64,000 nt of DNA from Hericium rajendrae (taxonomy: Eukaryota > Basidiomycota > Agaricomycetes > Russulales > Hericiaceae), in assembly GCA_033439255.1 (NCBI GenBank), contig CM065878.1, positions 2,914,001 through 2,978,000 of the forward strand, given 5' to 3'. Under the pieces are notes generated by a model, which was not told the DNA's origin, made no database searches, and saw only the letters and a program-made list of their open reading frames with translations. Position numbers and translations under genes: made by a program. Below, one piece after another: positions 10,851-22,625 of this stretch. Every line of letters starts with the position of its first letter. The stretch's first letter is position 1.

Positions 10851-13800
10851 ATGTACCCGCATCTTCTGGTTGTTCTCAATGCTTTTCCTTGCGCTTTGGC
10901 GCAATGTGGTGAGTTGTTTTTGGTCACGCCTGCAAGATCTGATTTTGAACGAGCTTCAGAGTATTTCATCGCCATGGTTTTATGCTCGCATGCTGATCCA
11001 TAGCCCAGTGGGATCGTCGGAATGGGCTGCGGCATATGCCAAGGCACGGAAAGGCGTACCTAAACTGACCTTGAGCGAGAAGGTCAGCCTTGCAACTGGT
11101 ATGTCGTTCGAGTGTCTGCCGCTTCGCCTGCTTTATTGTGAATATACAGGTGTCGGGACTATTCCAGGTCAGTCAAAGTCCTCAATAACAATCTGAGATA
11201 TCTTGACCGTCTTCGTTCTAGGTGACTGCACAGGTAACACGGCAGCGATCAACTCTATCAACTTTCCTGGACTATGTTTAGAAGGTGCGCCTGGATGGTG
11301 ATCAGTTGAAATATCGCGTGCAACCCTCGAACAGACAGTCCCTTGGGAGTCAGAGGCACAGATGGCAACTCTGCTTTCCCAGCGTAAGGGCTCTATCAAC
11401 TTGCATAGTGTGCTTGGTCTAAAGAGTCCACAGAGGCATCAACATAGCTGCTACGTTCGTTGTTTCGATTCATCAGAAGAACATATCCTGACCCGACCAT
11501 TTCTTGCAGCTTTAACAAGACTTTGATGTACCAACGCGGCGTGGCGATGGCTCAAGAATTCCGAGCGAAAGGCGTTAATGTTCAATTAGGGCCCATGATG
11601 TGCGTTCTTATCGCACAAACGTTGGCCTTTCGTGTGACTCTCCTTCATAGGAATCTGATGAGAGCGCCTGCCTCGGGAAGAGCATGGGAGGGGTAATACT
11701 GTTTTCCTTAATTCTCCATATTAAGCACTTGTGAACGGCGATCTAGGTTTGGCGCTGACCCATACCTGTCTGGCGAAGGCGCATACGAGACAATCCGCGG
11801 CATACAGTCTGTCGGTGTCCAGGCCGTAGCAAAACATTTGATAAATAAGTTAGTCTGTATCTCATTCGCAACATTGTAGTATTGACGCATTTGCGATAGT
11901 GAGCAGGAGCATTCCAGGACTTCGAGTTCGTCAAATGTGGATGACAGGTATGGTCTTGAGCGTTTCTGAGGTTTAATCATGCTCACTTGCTCTCCAGAAC
12001 GGTATGGCTAATTCTTTTGTTCCTCGGGAAAAATATGTCTTACTCACTTCGACGGCAGCAACATGAGCTCTATTTCCATCCTGTAAGTCGATTGGATTAA
12101 TAACTCTGAGTATTGACACCAGCCTTTGAGGCAGTTTCTTCGCAGTGTTCAAGCCAATGTCGCCTCAGTCATGTGCAGCTACAGTAAGTCGTCTGATAAA
12201 AAGTTTAAGTCTGACTTCAACTTTGTTGTTGCTAAGATCAAAGTAAGTTTGTTGATAAGCTAATCCGCGTGCTGTGTTTGACGTGTTATTCCCGTAGTCA
12301 ATGGATCCTATGCTTGCGAAAACAACAATACCTTGAACGGATTGTTGAAGACCGAATTAGCTTTTCAAGGATGTAAGTGTCTGAGTCCTACGCGTTGGTG
12401 CCATGCCTTGCTCACGAGCTTCAGATGTTATGTCAGGCACGTTCGATAATGTCCCAGCAAATATCAGTGTTATATATGAATGATTGTCACCAGATTGGTA
12501 TGCAACACACTCAACGACGTCCGCTAATATGGGTCTCGATGTGAGACATCTGACAGGTTTTGTCACTGGAAAATGTACTGACTTCCATTCTCAAAGATGA
12601 CCATGCCGGGTGACAAGTTTGCTCTGGCGATAGTCAGGTATGGACCACATCAAAGCGCAGCAACGATGTCTGATACTCGATCTCAATCCCAGCTACTTCG
12701 GAGACGAGCTTGTCGCAGCTGTCAACGACGGCACCGTACCCGAGTCTCGCGTTGACGTAGGCCTTCTCGCGTATATATCTCTAATAGGTCCTGATTCGGC
12801 GGCGACAGGACATGGCCACTAGGATTCTCGCCGGATGGTATTTCACGTTCATTGCGCATGACCGCTGCAGAGGGCTGAAACTGTGTTTGTCAGGTATCTA
12901 CTGGGACAAGACGAAGGTTATCCACCTGTGAACTTCAATGGGAAGATTTTCTTTGATCCTTCGGACAAACACCTCGATGTCCAAGGAAACCATTCAATGT
13001 ATGACAATACCTTGCTCCACAATGAAACTGACCATGCATTTTTCGATTAGCATCATCAGAGAGATAGGCGCCGCCTCGACAGTCCTTCTTAAGAATGAAA
13101 AGGGTGCACTCCTTTGAGGCACCAAAATCCATAGCTGTTATTGGTGATCGAAACAAACTTTTTCTTATCTAAAGAATGGTTTTGACCTTTACGCCAGGCA
13201 GTGGAGCAGGCTCTAATATTTTCGGACCGAATGCGTAAGATTATTTATTGCTTGCGATAGCCATCTTGAGACATGACATCTCCGACAGATGTCTTCTTCA
13301 TGCGTGTAACGTAGGGGTCCTCGGCATGGGCTGGGGTAGCGGGTACGTCGTGTTTGCCCCGAGTGATCTGTGCTGATTAAAGCTTGATATTTTGCAGAAC
13401 GGCCAATTATCCTTACCTTGTTGCTGTAAGTACATTGCCCGATAGCGCCGCTGACGACAATCCTCATGTGATTTCCGCAGCCATTGGACGCCATCACAAA
13501 CCGGTCTCAATCAGACGGCACAAAGGTGTTTTCATCCACCAGCGATTCTGACCTAAATGCTGCCGCATCCACTGCTTCAGGAAAGAACGTCGCTTTCGTT
13601 TTCATCACGGCAGATAGCGGGGAAGACGGTCTCACCGTCGAAGGCAATGCTGGAGATAGGAACAATCTGCAGGCTTGGCATGGCGGTGTACGTTCATCTC
13701 CACGCATGCAGGGCATTTCTCTTGAAATTATTTGTAGGATGCCCTTGTTCAGCGAGTTGCCAGTGTCAACAACAATACAGTTGTCGTCGTGAATACGGTT

Positions 13801-14886
13801 GGTCCGATCGTTGTGGAGGCTTGGATTGATCATCCGAATGGTGAGTGATCTTTTTTCAACCCTCCCCCCTAAAGTCATTGACACTCATCTGATGATAGTG
13901 ACTGCCCTGGTAAGTGATATTCCAGAAGAATTCCTTGGTCCAGTTGACCTTGACTCGGACACAGGTGTGGAGTGGTTTACCTGGCCAGGAAGCAGGTATG
14001 CGAACTGTGTCCGACCTCATGGATCAATGCTAACAATATGACTAACCCCCAGGAAATGCGCTAGTTGACGTGCTCTATGGAGAATACAATCCCAGGTGAG
14101 GCTTTTTTCAGTTATGTGGTAAGAGTTTCCATATTCAAGCATACGTAGTGCACGTCTTCCCTACACCATTGGCAAGAGTATCAACGACTATCCTGCTCAA
14201 ATCAACACAACGTCCTCCATTGACATCGTTCAGATTAACTACACGGAGGGATTGTTTATTGACTATCGTCACTTTGACGTGGTAAGGCTTCAATATGTTG
14301 TCCATTTCGCGTCGTCCTTATGGATGTCGTAGGCAAATATCGCTCCTCGATATGAATTTGGCTTCGGCTTGTCGTATACCACATTCGCTTATTCGAATCT
14401 GGTGATATCTGGCTCTATAGCAGGTGCGATCCCTCTCAATGGCCCAGGATCCTCTCTTGATCCCTCGTACGTTGCCTGCATTGCCGTATGAATCATGATG
14501 TAATGGACACCCCTTCAGACTGCATGAACAAGTCATAACAGTCACGTTCACCCTCCGAAATAATGGCATGGTTGCAGGACACGAGGTAACGTAGTAGCCC
14601 ATCCGTTCTCTTCCGTGCTTCGCTCAATGATTTTATGCAGATTCCTCAGTTATACCTCTCTCCTCCAGCATCTGCGAACTCTCCACCGTTTTTGCTCAAG
14701 GGTTTTGATAGTGTGTTCCTCAGTCCCGGTGAATCGCGGTCTATATCCTTCGGTATATCGCGATATGACCTATCCATTTGGAATGTTGTTACTCAGAGAT
14801 GGGAAATCCCCAGCGGCGCGACTGGTGTCACTGTCGGTGCCAGCAGCAGGGATCGCAGGCTGACCGGCACTATCCATAATCGATAG
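10851..14886 (+). CDS. Secreted GH3 beta-glucosidase, tandem copy without CBM1
   Basis: This is a paralog of the upstream GH3 gene with the same domain order except that no CBM1 or linker is visible. The proposed start gives [19 protein letters not shown], a plausible signal peptide, but the join to the catalytic domain ([17 protein letters not shown]) could not be resolved in frame. Conserved blocks include [30 protein letters not shown] and AKHLINNEQEHSR. The nucleophile exon is ATGTTATGTCAG at 12425-12436, giving YVMSDWYATHS when spliced. The intron after it starts with GC, not GT. Later come [17 protein letters not shown] and the FnIII-like end [16 protein letters not shown]. One frame break at about 13108-13118 interrupts the stretch matching LPLKAPK of copy 1. 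Activity is therefore likely but unproven from this sequence. Confidence 0.9.
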
Positions 14887-15193
14887 TAGTTCTTCCATTA
14901 TATATCCTTAGATACTTGGACTTTGTTTTATTTGTTCTTTCTTGAACTAGATCTTACTTGTATTCCTTACCCGACAGCACCATAAGTACGCGTAAGGCGA
15001 CAAGAAACAACTCGGTGTGTGTTTGGTGTCGCGGTCACGTGAACGCGTTTATTGTAAAAAGCCGAATATGGCCGATGAACCAATGGCAGCGCGCCAAAAA
15101 CAAGCTGTAAGCATGGCATTCGGCAGAAGAGAACTTGAGCAAGGAAGTCGACAAATCTACGGCGGTCACTGGTAGCTCCTTCATCTCCACCTC
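14887..15193. other. Intergenic region GH3-2 / aconitase
   Basis: This 307-bp stretch contains the GH3-2 terminator and the aconitase promoter. The only notable word is a CCAAT box on the + strand. Confidence 0.4.
15080..15084 (+). promoter_or_regulatory. CCAAT box upstream of aconitase
   Basis: CCAAT lies about 110 nt before the aconitase ATG. The fungal HAP complex binds CCAAT and controls TCA-cycle and iron-sulfur genes, so the position is suggestive. A five-base match is weak evidence alone. Confidence 0.3.
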
Positions 15194-18100
15194 ATGTCTG
15201 TGGCCGCAGCCTCTCGGAGGCTGGCCTCTGGTCGCTCCCATTACTATCTCGATCTTTGGCGACACATGCACCTCTTCCCGAAAAGGACTACAAGTCCATC
15301 ACACCGCCATTTGCGAAACTCATCGAAAACTTGGCCACTGTTCGCAAGGCCCTTGATAACAGACGTTTGACGCTAGCAGAGAAGATTCTGTACAGCCATC
15401 TATTCGATCCTGAGAATGGCGCTCAAAGCGGAATCCGGAAGGGAGAGACTTACCTGCAGCTTCGTCCGGAGAGGGTAGCGATGCAAGACGCATCTGCACA
15501 GTCAGTCTCAGGACCTTCGGTTGGGATGTCTACTGATGCTTGTTGCGTCGGTTTTCAGGATGGCATTGTGAGAGACCATGTCGTTCTGCAGTAGACTTCT
15601 TGCACTCATGTAACTACTCTATAGATTGCAATTTATGAGTGCGGGCCTTGACAGGACTGCTGTCCCTTCGAGTATCCATTGTGACCACTTGATTCAGGCG
15701 TCCGTGGGCGCAGATGCGGATTTGAAGGTATGTGAGAAGTATGTCCGCGTGAGAGGACTATACATGACTTCGGATACCTCAGCGTTCAATCGACTCGAAT
15801 AAAGAGGTCTTCGATTTCTTGGAGAGTGCTGCGAAGAAGTACGGAATCGAGTTCTGGAAGCCTGGCTCAGGCATCATTCACCAGATCGTCCTGGAGAATT
15901 ACGCCGCCCCCGGAATGCTCATGTGAGTTTGGAGAATCTGTTTGTTTGTATCGAGTAATGAAATCCATTTCCTTTAGGCTCGGAACAGGTGTGTTTTGCG
16001 CTTAATGAACTAGATCGAACAAGTGCTGATGATTTTCAGATTCTCACACGCCTAATGCCGGAGGCCTTGGCTTGCTTGCCATTGGCGTTGGTGGTGCGGA
16101 CGCGGTGGATGCCATGACAGGGACGCCATGGGAGCTCAAAGCTCCCAACGTCGTTGGTACTAGGCTCTTTCTTTAGAAGGCTAATGACATTACTTAGATG
16201 CGCTTCCTAGGTGTTCATCTTACTGGACAGCTCAATGGTTGGGCGACGACCAAGGACCTTATTCTGCATTTGGTTGGGAAACTTACTGTCAAAGTCGGTA
16301 CAATCATGGAATTGATATCATCAGCCGCTTATCCACCTTTAAAACTAGGGTGGTACTGGCCGGATCCTTGAGTATTTGGTCCAGGCGTCTCAGCACAGTC
16401 GTGCACCGGTAAATTCAAAAGGCTTTGGTGAATAATGTTGTGCTAACTGTGGTTCGCAGGTCTGGCAACAATTGCGAACATGGGAGCGGAAGTGGGAGCG
16501 ACGACCTCGACGTTCCCCTACACCCCCAACATGAGAGCATATCTGCATGCAACTGGTAGAGGTCCTGTCGCTAATGCAGCGGATGCTGCTGCTTCGCAAG
16601 GCTTCTTGCAGGCCGATGAGGGCGCTGAATACGATGAGGTCATCGAAATCGTAAATTTCATAACGGATCTTGTCATGAATTGCGACTCATCCCTGACATA
16701 GAACTTGTCGGACTTGGAACCTACAATCAATGGACCATTCACCCCAGATTTGGCGACCCCGCTGTCAAAGTTCGGCTCGTTCGTAAAAGAGCAAGGCTGG
16801 AAGGATGAATTCTCCGCTGGACTAATCGGATCATGTACAAACAGTTCCTATGAGGACATGGTTTGTAATGTAGTCGCATATCTCAATTGCAATCCTGATA
16901 CTTTTCCATGTAGACACGCGTCGCGGATCTGGCTCGGCAGGCGAAAAGCGCAGGACTGCAGACCAAGGTACCTTTCCTCTGTACCCCTGGCTCTGAGCAG
17001 ATTCGTGCCACCATGGAGCGCGATGAAGTTATCGATGTTCTGGAGAATGTTGGTGCGACTGTGCTAGCAAATGCATGCGGACCCTGCATCGGACAAGTGA
17101 GTATTGTTCGATAAAATACCGACACAATGTCTGATATTGTTCAGTGGAAGCGAGAAGACAAGAAAAGGAGGAGGAGAATGGTAAGCTAAGAAATAATCTG
17201 CCTCCCACAGTCGCTTACCGGTACTATGTCAGCTATCTTAACTTCGTTCAACAGGAACTTCAAGTCTCGCAACGACGGAAATCGTCTGACTATGAATTTC
17301 CTCGCTTCCCCAACTATCGTCACTGCTATGGCATTTTCTGGTAAACTTTCGTTCAACCCGATGACGGACTCGATCCCACTCCCTTCCGGCGGATCTTTCA
17401 AATTCTCTCCTCCTGTTGGACAAGACCTTCCATCAGCTGGTTTCACGGCAGGTAACACGTCGTATTACCCTTCGGCTTCCCCGGTGCCCCAGCCGGAGAC
17501 CGAAGTAGTAATCTCGCCCGATTCGGAACGCTTGGAAATCCTGGAGCCTTTCATTAGTCCTTTCGGCGAGGGCAGTGGCAACCCGCGAGGCCTGGAGCTG
17601 CCGAGCCTGAAGGTTCTGCTCAGGGTTCGAGGAAAGTGCACCACTGATCACATCTCTGCTGCGGTATGTGCATCTGTCATCTTGTATTCATCGATCATGA
17701 TGACGATGATTGGGTCGCAGGGGCCGTGGCTGAAGTACAAGGGTCATCTCTCGAACATATCAGAAAATCTCCGTGAGTGTTCAATTGTCACGATTGATTT
17801 ATTCTAACATACTCATGGTTACCTTTCTCAGTCATCACCGTCAGTATCATTGGATGCATGATTGTTGCTTCACAACGCTGATGATACATTATAGGCGGTG
17901 AATGATGAAGGCGGAGAAGTGAACACGGCCTTTGATCACGATCGCGATGCATCGAAAGCGAGACGGACACCATTCCCAACGTAGCAAAACGCCTGAAGGC
18001 ACGCAACCAGCCCTGGGCGCTCATTGTTGATGACAATTACGGCGAAGGAAGCGCGCGAGAACATGCTGCCCTGCAGCCTCGATTTTATGGTAACATTCTT

Positions 18101-18509
18101 CCCCAGCCATCTGTTTGCTTCCGATATCTGATTTATGTACAGGCTGTGCCATGATCATTGCTCGGTCTTTCGCTCGTATCCATGAGACGAATTTGAAGGT
18201 ATATAGAACTTATCACGCCCTGCCTAGTTCTACAGTGGCGCTGACGTTGATCAACAGAAACAAGGTGTTCTGCCTGTGTGGTTCGCCGACAAAAACGACT
18301 ACTCGCGTATAGGCGCCGGCGACTCCGTTGAAACAAATGGCCTTGCCCAGCTCCTGGAGGGAGATGCCACTGCACCTATCACAATCAAGGTGACCAAACG
18401 TGATGGCCAGACGTTTAGCATCCCAGTCAAACATACCCTGTCAAGCGATCAGCTCAAATGGCTGCGCGCCGGCTCAGCACTGAACCATATCCGCGCACAG
18501 ATGAACTAG
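15194..18509 (+). CDS. Aconitate hydratase, probably mitochondrial (Aco2/AcoB-like)
   Basis: This [4Fe-4S] hydratase isomerises citrate and isocitrate; fungal second aconitases may instead serve the homocitrate step of lysine synthesis. The start gives [15 protein letters not shown], a good mitochondrial presequence. The core then reads [37 protein letters not shown] and [16 protein letters not shown], which together hold the three cluster cysteines. The C-terminal swivel domain has [21 protein letters not shown] split by an intron, [19 protein letters not shown] and [16 protein letters not shown]. The end is [11 protein letters not shown]. The swivel-domain wording resembles fungal AcoB more than Aco1, an assignment made from memory of the family. 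Three frame breaks (about 15240-15252, 17160-17180, 17945-17965) each fit one missing base. All catalytic blocks survive, so I do not call a pseudogene. Confidence 0.93.
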
Positions 18510-18564
18510 GATATCTATTATTTCACAAAATAAGCTAATATTACGTGGATTATATACTACTGTT

Positions 18565-21500
18565 CTAGATGTCCTGGGTATAGGTATTTCGTGACCCAAG
18601 CGATTGTCCGAGAAGCTTGAGGTCGGCTGAATCAAAACTGAAGCCTGGACTGGTTCCGTTGCCTTTAAGCCAAGATAATGCATTCTCTGCGACGGAAATG
18701 GCGGGCGTAGGGATGCCTGCCAATTTTGCCACCTTCAAACCGTGACTGTCGCGATTGACACCCGGCCTCAAGTGGTGTGAGTAGACTATGCGGCCATCCT
18801 GGGACTGGTCAGCCTCACGTCAATAGGACTGATGCGGAGGAACTTACTTCTGTCTCGTCTACATCCGTGCAGAAGAAACCGACGTGTTCAAACACGCCTT
18901 CACCCCTGTGATTTGGGGAATAGCCAAGCATATCAGTAAGTTCGTGGAAATGCGTGGCGAACAACGTCCGACATCGATTCTTGAAGTAGAGGTGGTGGAT
19001 AGCAGCAAACGCTATCGCCAAGCCATCCTTTACAGTCGTTCCTCGGCCCACTTCGTCCATGATGACCTGTTTGGGCGATTTGGCACGTAATCCACTGGAC
19101 ATGCATAGAATGCTTACGAGACTTTTGGGCGTTGCCCGCTTCAGGATCTCCGCTGTCTCTAGCATCTCGACCATGAATGTGCTCCGGTCGTGGAAAAGGT
19201 CGTCCTTCGCACCGATTCTGGAAAACAGCTTGTCAACGATGCCCACAACTGCATGGTCCGCCGGGACGAATGCGCCGGTCTGGGCCAAAATCGCAACCAG
19301 CGCCGTCTGGCGAAGGAGCGTAGACTTCCCCGCCATGTTCGGACCGGTGATGATATGAAGTCGAGACTCGGGGAGAATGTGACGGTGTTGGGGTGTACAC
19401 GCGCCCCGCCGTGAGCAGGCCGAGCTCGACCGTCGGATGGCGGCCGTTCACGACGTGAAAGGAAGTGCTGTAGCCTGGTCAGAACGGAAGAGGATGAATG
19501 ACACAAGGTACTCTTCTGTGATAGTGGGCCTGACGAAGCCCATGTCGGCGGCCAGGCTGGCGAAACCGAGGGTCACGTCGATCTCATCCATAATTCGGGC
19601 ATTCCGCCGTAAGAGGCCCTCATGAAGGTTGACCTGGAAGAAAAATAAGGCATAAAATGATGGATAAAATGGAATAGTTAAAACCTCGCTCCTCAAAAGC
19701 TCAAACGCTTGCCTCTCGGACGCTGAGATGGCAGCGGAAGTTTCCAAAATCTGTGTTCCAAGGTGCGACCATTCCTGAAATAATTCAGCGTCCAGACAAC
19801 GGTAACTGAGAAAGAAGACGGGATAGTTACCCTATTGAAAAAACTGCTGGTCGAAACGCCCTCAGATATAGTTGTGAAGGAATCCAAGGCCTTGATTTTG
19901 GCAGCGTCGCGCTTGGGCTTGGCTATATGCACGTGTAAACCCAGAATTAATGAAGAACGTAGAGTCAAAGATGGAGCGTCTGAATTTCAGTGTGAGCCTG
20001 GCAATATATCTTCAAGTCATACTCCTCGCGTACCAAAGGTTCGCCGAAAACGCTCTTCCAACTCCTCTCTGGCAGAGATGAGTTGTTCATACTTCACGTG
20101 CAGTCGAGTAAGTTCCTCCGAGAATCTGCGACTCCATCAGGATTTTGCCCCGATCTGAAGGCACTCACTCACTCTGGATTGATGGTCCATTCATACCCAT
20201 TCTGCCATGAAGGGTCGTTCCGAGTCGAATCTATCGCCAATGGCGACATCAATGATGAGGAAATCGGGGGCTCTGATGCAGTCGGGTCGGAGTCTATCTC
20301 GTCGACCTCCTCGTCATGAGCGACCTGAAGAGCCGTCTCAATCCGCTTGGACAGCCAGCTCAGATCGCTCATCCGCGACATCAAGGCGTCAATGCTGGAC
20401 CATTCCTCTTGTTCGACGGAACCTCTCTCGCTGTCCTCCATACGCTTCTCTAAGCTAATTCTATCCTGGATGGACGTCCAAACTGCGATAGAGGTCTTGA
20501 TCGAGAGTAAATCACTGGCATCGCCGCGTCCCAAGAGAAATTTCTGTACGACACGGGTAATATCTTCAAGGCTGTGCAAAGACTGCAGAATGTCGGCGCG
20601 TAGATGGGGCCTCGCATGGAAGAATGCGACCAGGGACTGCCGTGCGTTGATTTCCGAGATGGACGTGCTTGGTGAGCCTGGCCGAACTGTCAGCTCGCTC
20701 TACGCAATCATATGTCAGACATCCTCACAAAGCCAGCGCGCGAGCAACCGTGTCCCGCCACTTGTGACTGTTCGTTTCACAACACTGAGAAGGCTGCCTG
20801 TCACCCCTCCTTCACGCATGCCTTCGCGAATTTCCAGGGCTTTGATCGTATGCGAATCGATCTGCATTCGGCCCATGTCGGCTTCTCTGCTGGGTGCAGA
20901 AAGCCGTGGCATAAGCTCGAGCAGATTGGCGCGCAAAAAAGTCGTCAGTAGTCGGACAGCTGCAGTTTCGTGTGCAGACGATATCGATAGGACGGCTTCT
21001 CGTGAATGACTAGCCATGTCGGCCATGAAGCTTGACGCTGCGGTCGCAGGCGAAGAAGTCCTCAATTGGGACGTAGGAACAGAAGCAGTCCTCCTCGAGC
21101 AGAGCTGCACGGATTGGATGTGACGGGTCCGTTTCGAGATCTTCGGAAAGAACAACTTCACGCGGGCTGATACGGACAATTTCGTCGCGAAGGCCATCGT
21201 CACAGGTGGTGACCTTTGTAAAGAATTCGCCAGTAGAGACGTCGATCCAGGCAAGACCGACTGGTGATGCTTCTGACATTGGAGGACCATTTGCGTCGGC
21301 CGCAGGAGCAATAGCGAGAAGGTAGTTGTTCTCGTATTGGTTCAGGAATGGCTCGTCGATGAGTGTTCCGGGTGTGACGACGCGTACGACGCGTCGCTCA
21401 AACGTGGGTTTGATCCCGGGAGGTGAAGGTCGGGGAAATTCCTCGCATAACGCGACAAAACGCGTGTGTTGTTGCACCATGATCTTCAGATACTTCTGGA

Positions 21501-22439
21501 GATGCATCAATGGAAAACCACACATGGAGATACGCTGCCCGTCCCACATCCGGGATGTCAGCTTGATGTTCAAAAGGCGCGAGACCTCTTCCGCCTGATC
21601 AAAGTACGACTAGGCGAAGGGTTCTGTCAAACAGTGTTGAAACGGTAAAAGGGACCAGATACCTCGTAAAACTGACCCACGCGGGTGAGCATGATACAGT
21701 GCGGGAATTTGGCCAGATTATCCAGGATCTCCTTGGCCAGCTGATTACGCGGTTGTCGTTGTTGACCATCATTTTCTGAACCAGAAGTCAGTCGGGCTAT
21801 CTTCAATTCAAGCAATCGGGGGAAGTACCTCCTGTCTCGCTCAGGTCAATCTTGGGTGGCCGACCGCGTCGTTTTGGTTTCATGTCGACGATCGGCGCGT
21901 CTTCAAGGGCTGGAATGCCATTCGCCGCGTCGTCCGCGAGAGGAGACTCTAAAACGCGTTGTCTTCAATCGCAACACGCTTTGTGGTGCGGCGTTTTCGA
22001 GCTTTCACTGGCACAGAAGAGAGGCTCTCATCGGGCTGGCTCAGAGCTTCGCCTGTCTGCAAGACATCGGGAGAAGAGGATGTCGAGGAATCAAGCATGG
22101 GCACTTCACAGGACATTCCCAAATATCGGCGAAGACATGTCAATAACGAACGAGCGCTCCAGCTATATTTATGGGCGCACATCTATCATTGGGTTCTGAG
22201 TGGTACTTTACATCTTCTATACCCGGAGGACATATAGGGACGCTGACAGGTCCATGCGGCAGTTTTGGCAAAGCAGAATATTTCTTCTTCGTAATGGTAG
22301 GTCTTGATATGACCCTCTCCTCGGCGCTAGTGGACATAGAGGCATGAGAGGGCTCGGAGAGAATGCGAATGCCATGGCGAGATGGATTGGATGGAGAACT
22401 GCAGATGGCACGCCTCGCATTTCTGGTGAGGAGGGACAT
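18565..22439 (-). CDS. MSH1: DNA mismatch repair protein MSH1, mitochondrial MutS homolog
   Basis: This is a MutS-family ATPase that maintains mitochondrial DNA. The start at 22437-22439 gives [17 protein letters not shown], an arginine- and serine-rich presequence. After a basic stretch ([17 protein letters not shown]), the mismatch-binding domain shows [21 protein letters not shown], as in MSH1 rather than nuclear MSH2/3/6. Next come [20 protein letters not shown] and [13 protein letters not shown]. The ATPase has Walker [18 protein letters not shown], Walker [18 protein letters not shown] and [13 protein letters not shown]. The last exon ends [10 protein letters not shown]. Frame breaks occur near 21945-21962 and just before Walker A (about 19370-19400). 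Exon borders between the presequence and residue about 100 are uncertain. The gene is divergent from CDC11 with 186 bp between start codons. Confidence 0.92.
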
Positions 22440-22625
22440 ACGACAGGGTAGTCGGGAAGGAAGGAGAGTTTGGAGACTTGCAGTTGCTTGATACAGCGCC
22501 TGGGAAAGTCGCTCGGCGTATGGCCTGGCCAATTCGCGACGAGCGGAGTCTGAACCTGCGTCTCTCAACTTTATACGCTCCCTTCCCCGTCCCCCATCGC
22601 ACTCAACAACTGCCAGCCCTTCATT
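22440..22625. promoter_or_regulatory. Short bidirectional promoter MSH1 / CDC11
   Basis: Only 186 bp separate the MSH1 and CDC11 start codons, so both promoters must share this DNA or reach into the neighbouring 5' exons. No TATA box was seen. Confidence 0.5.

Noticed and set aside
13108-13118. GH3-2 as a pseudogene because of the internal stop
   Set aside because: The same kind of break occurs in essential single-copy genes across the window, so an assembly indel is more likely; the rest of the gene is conserved.
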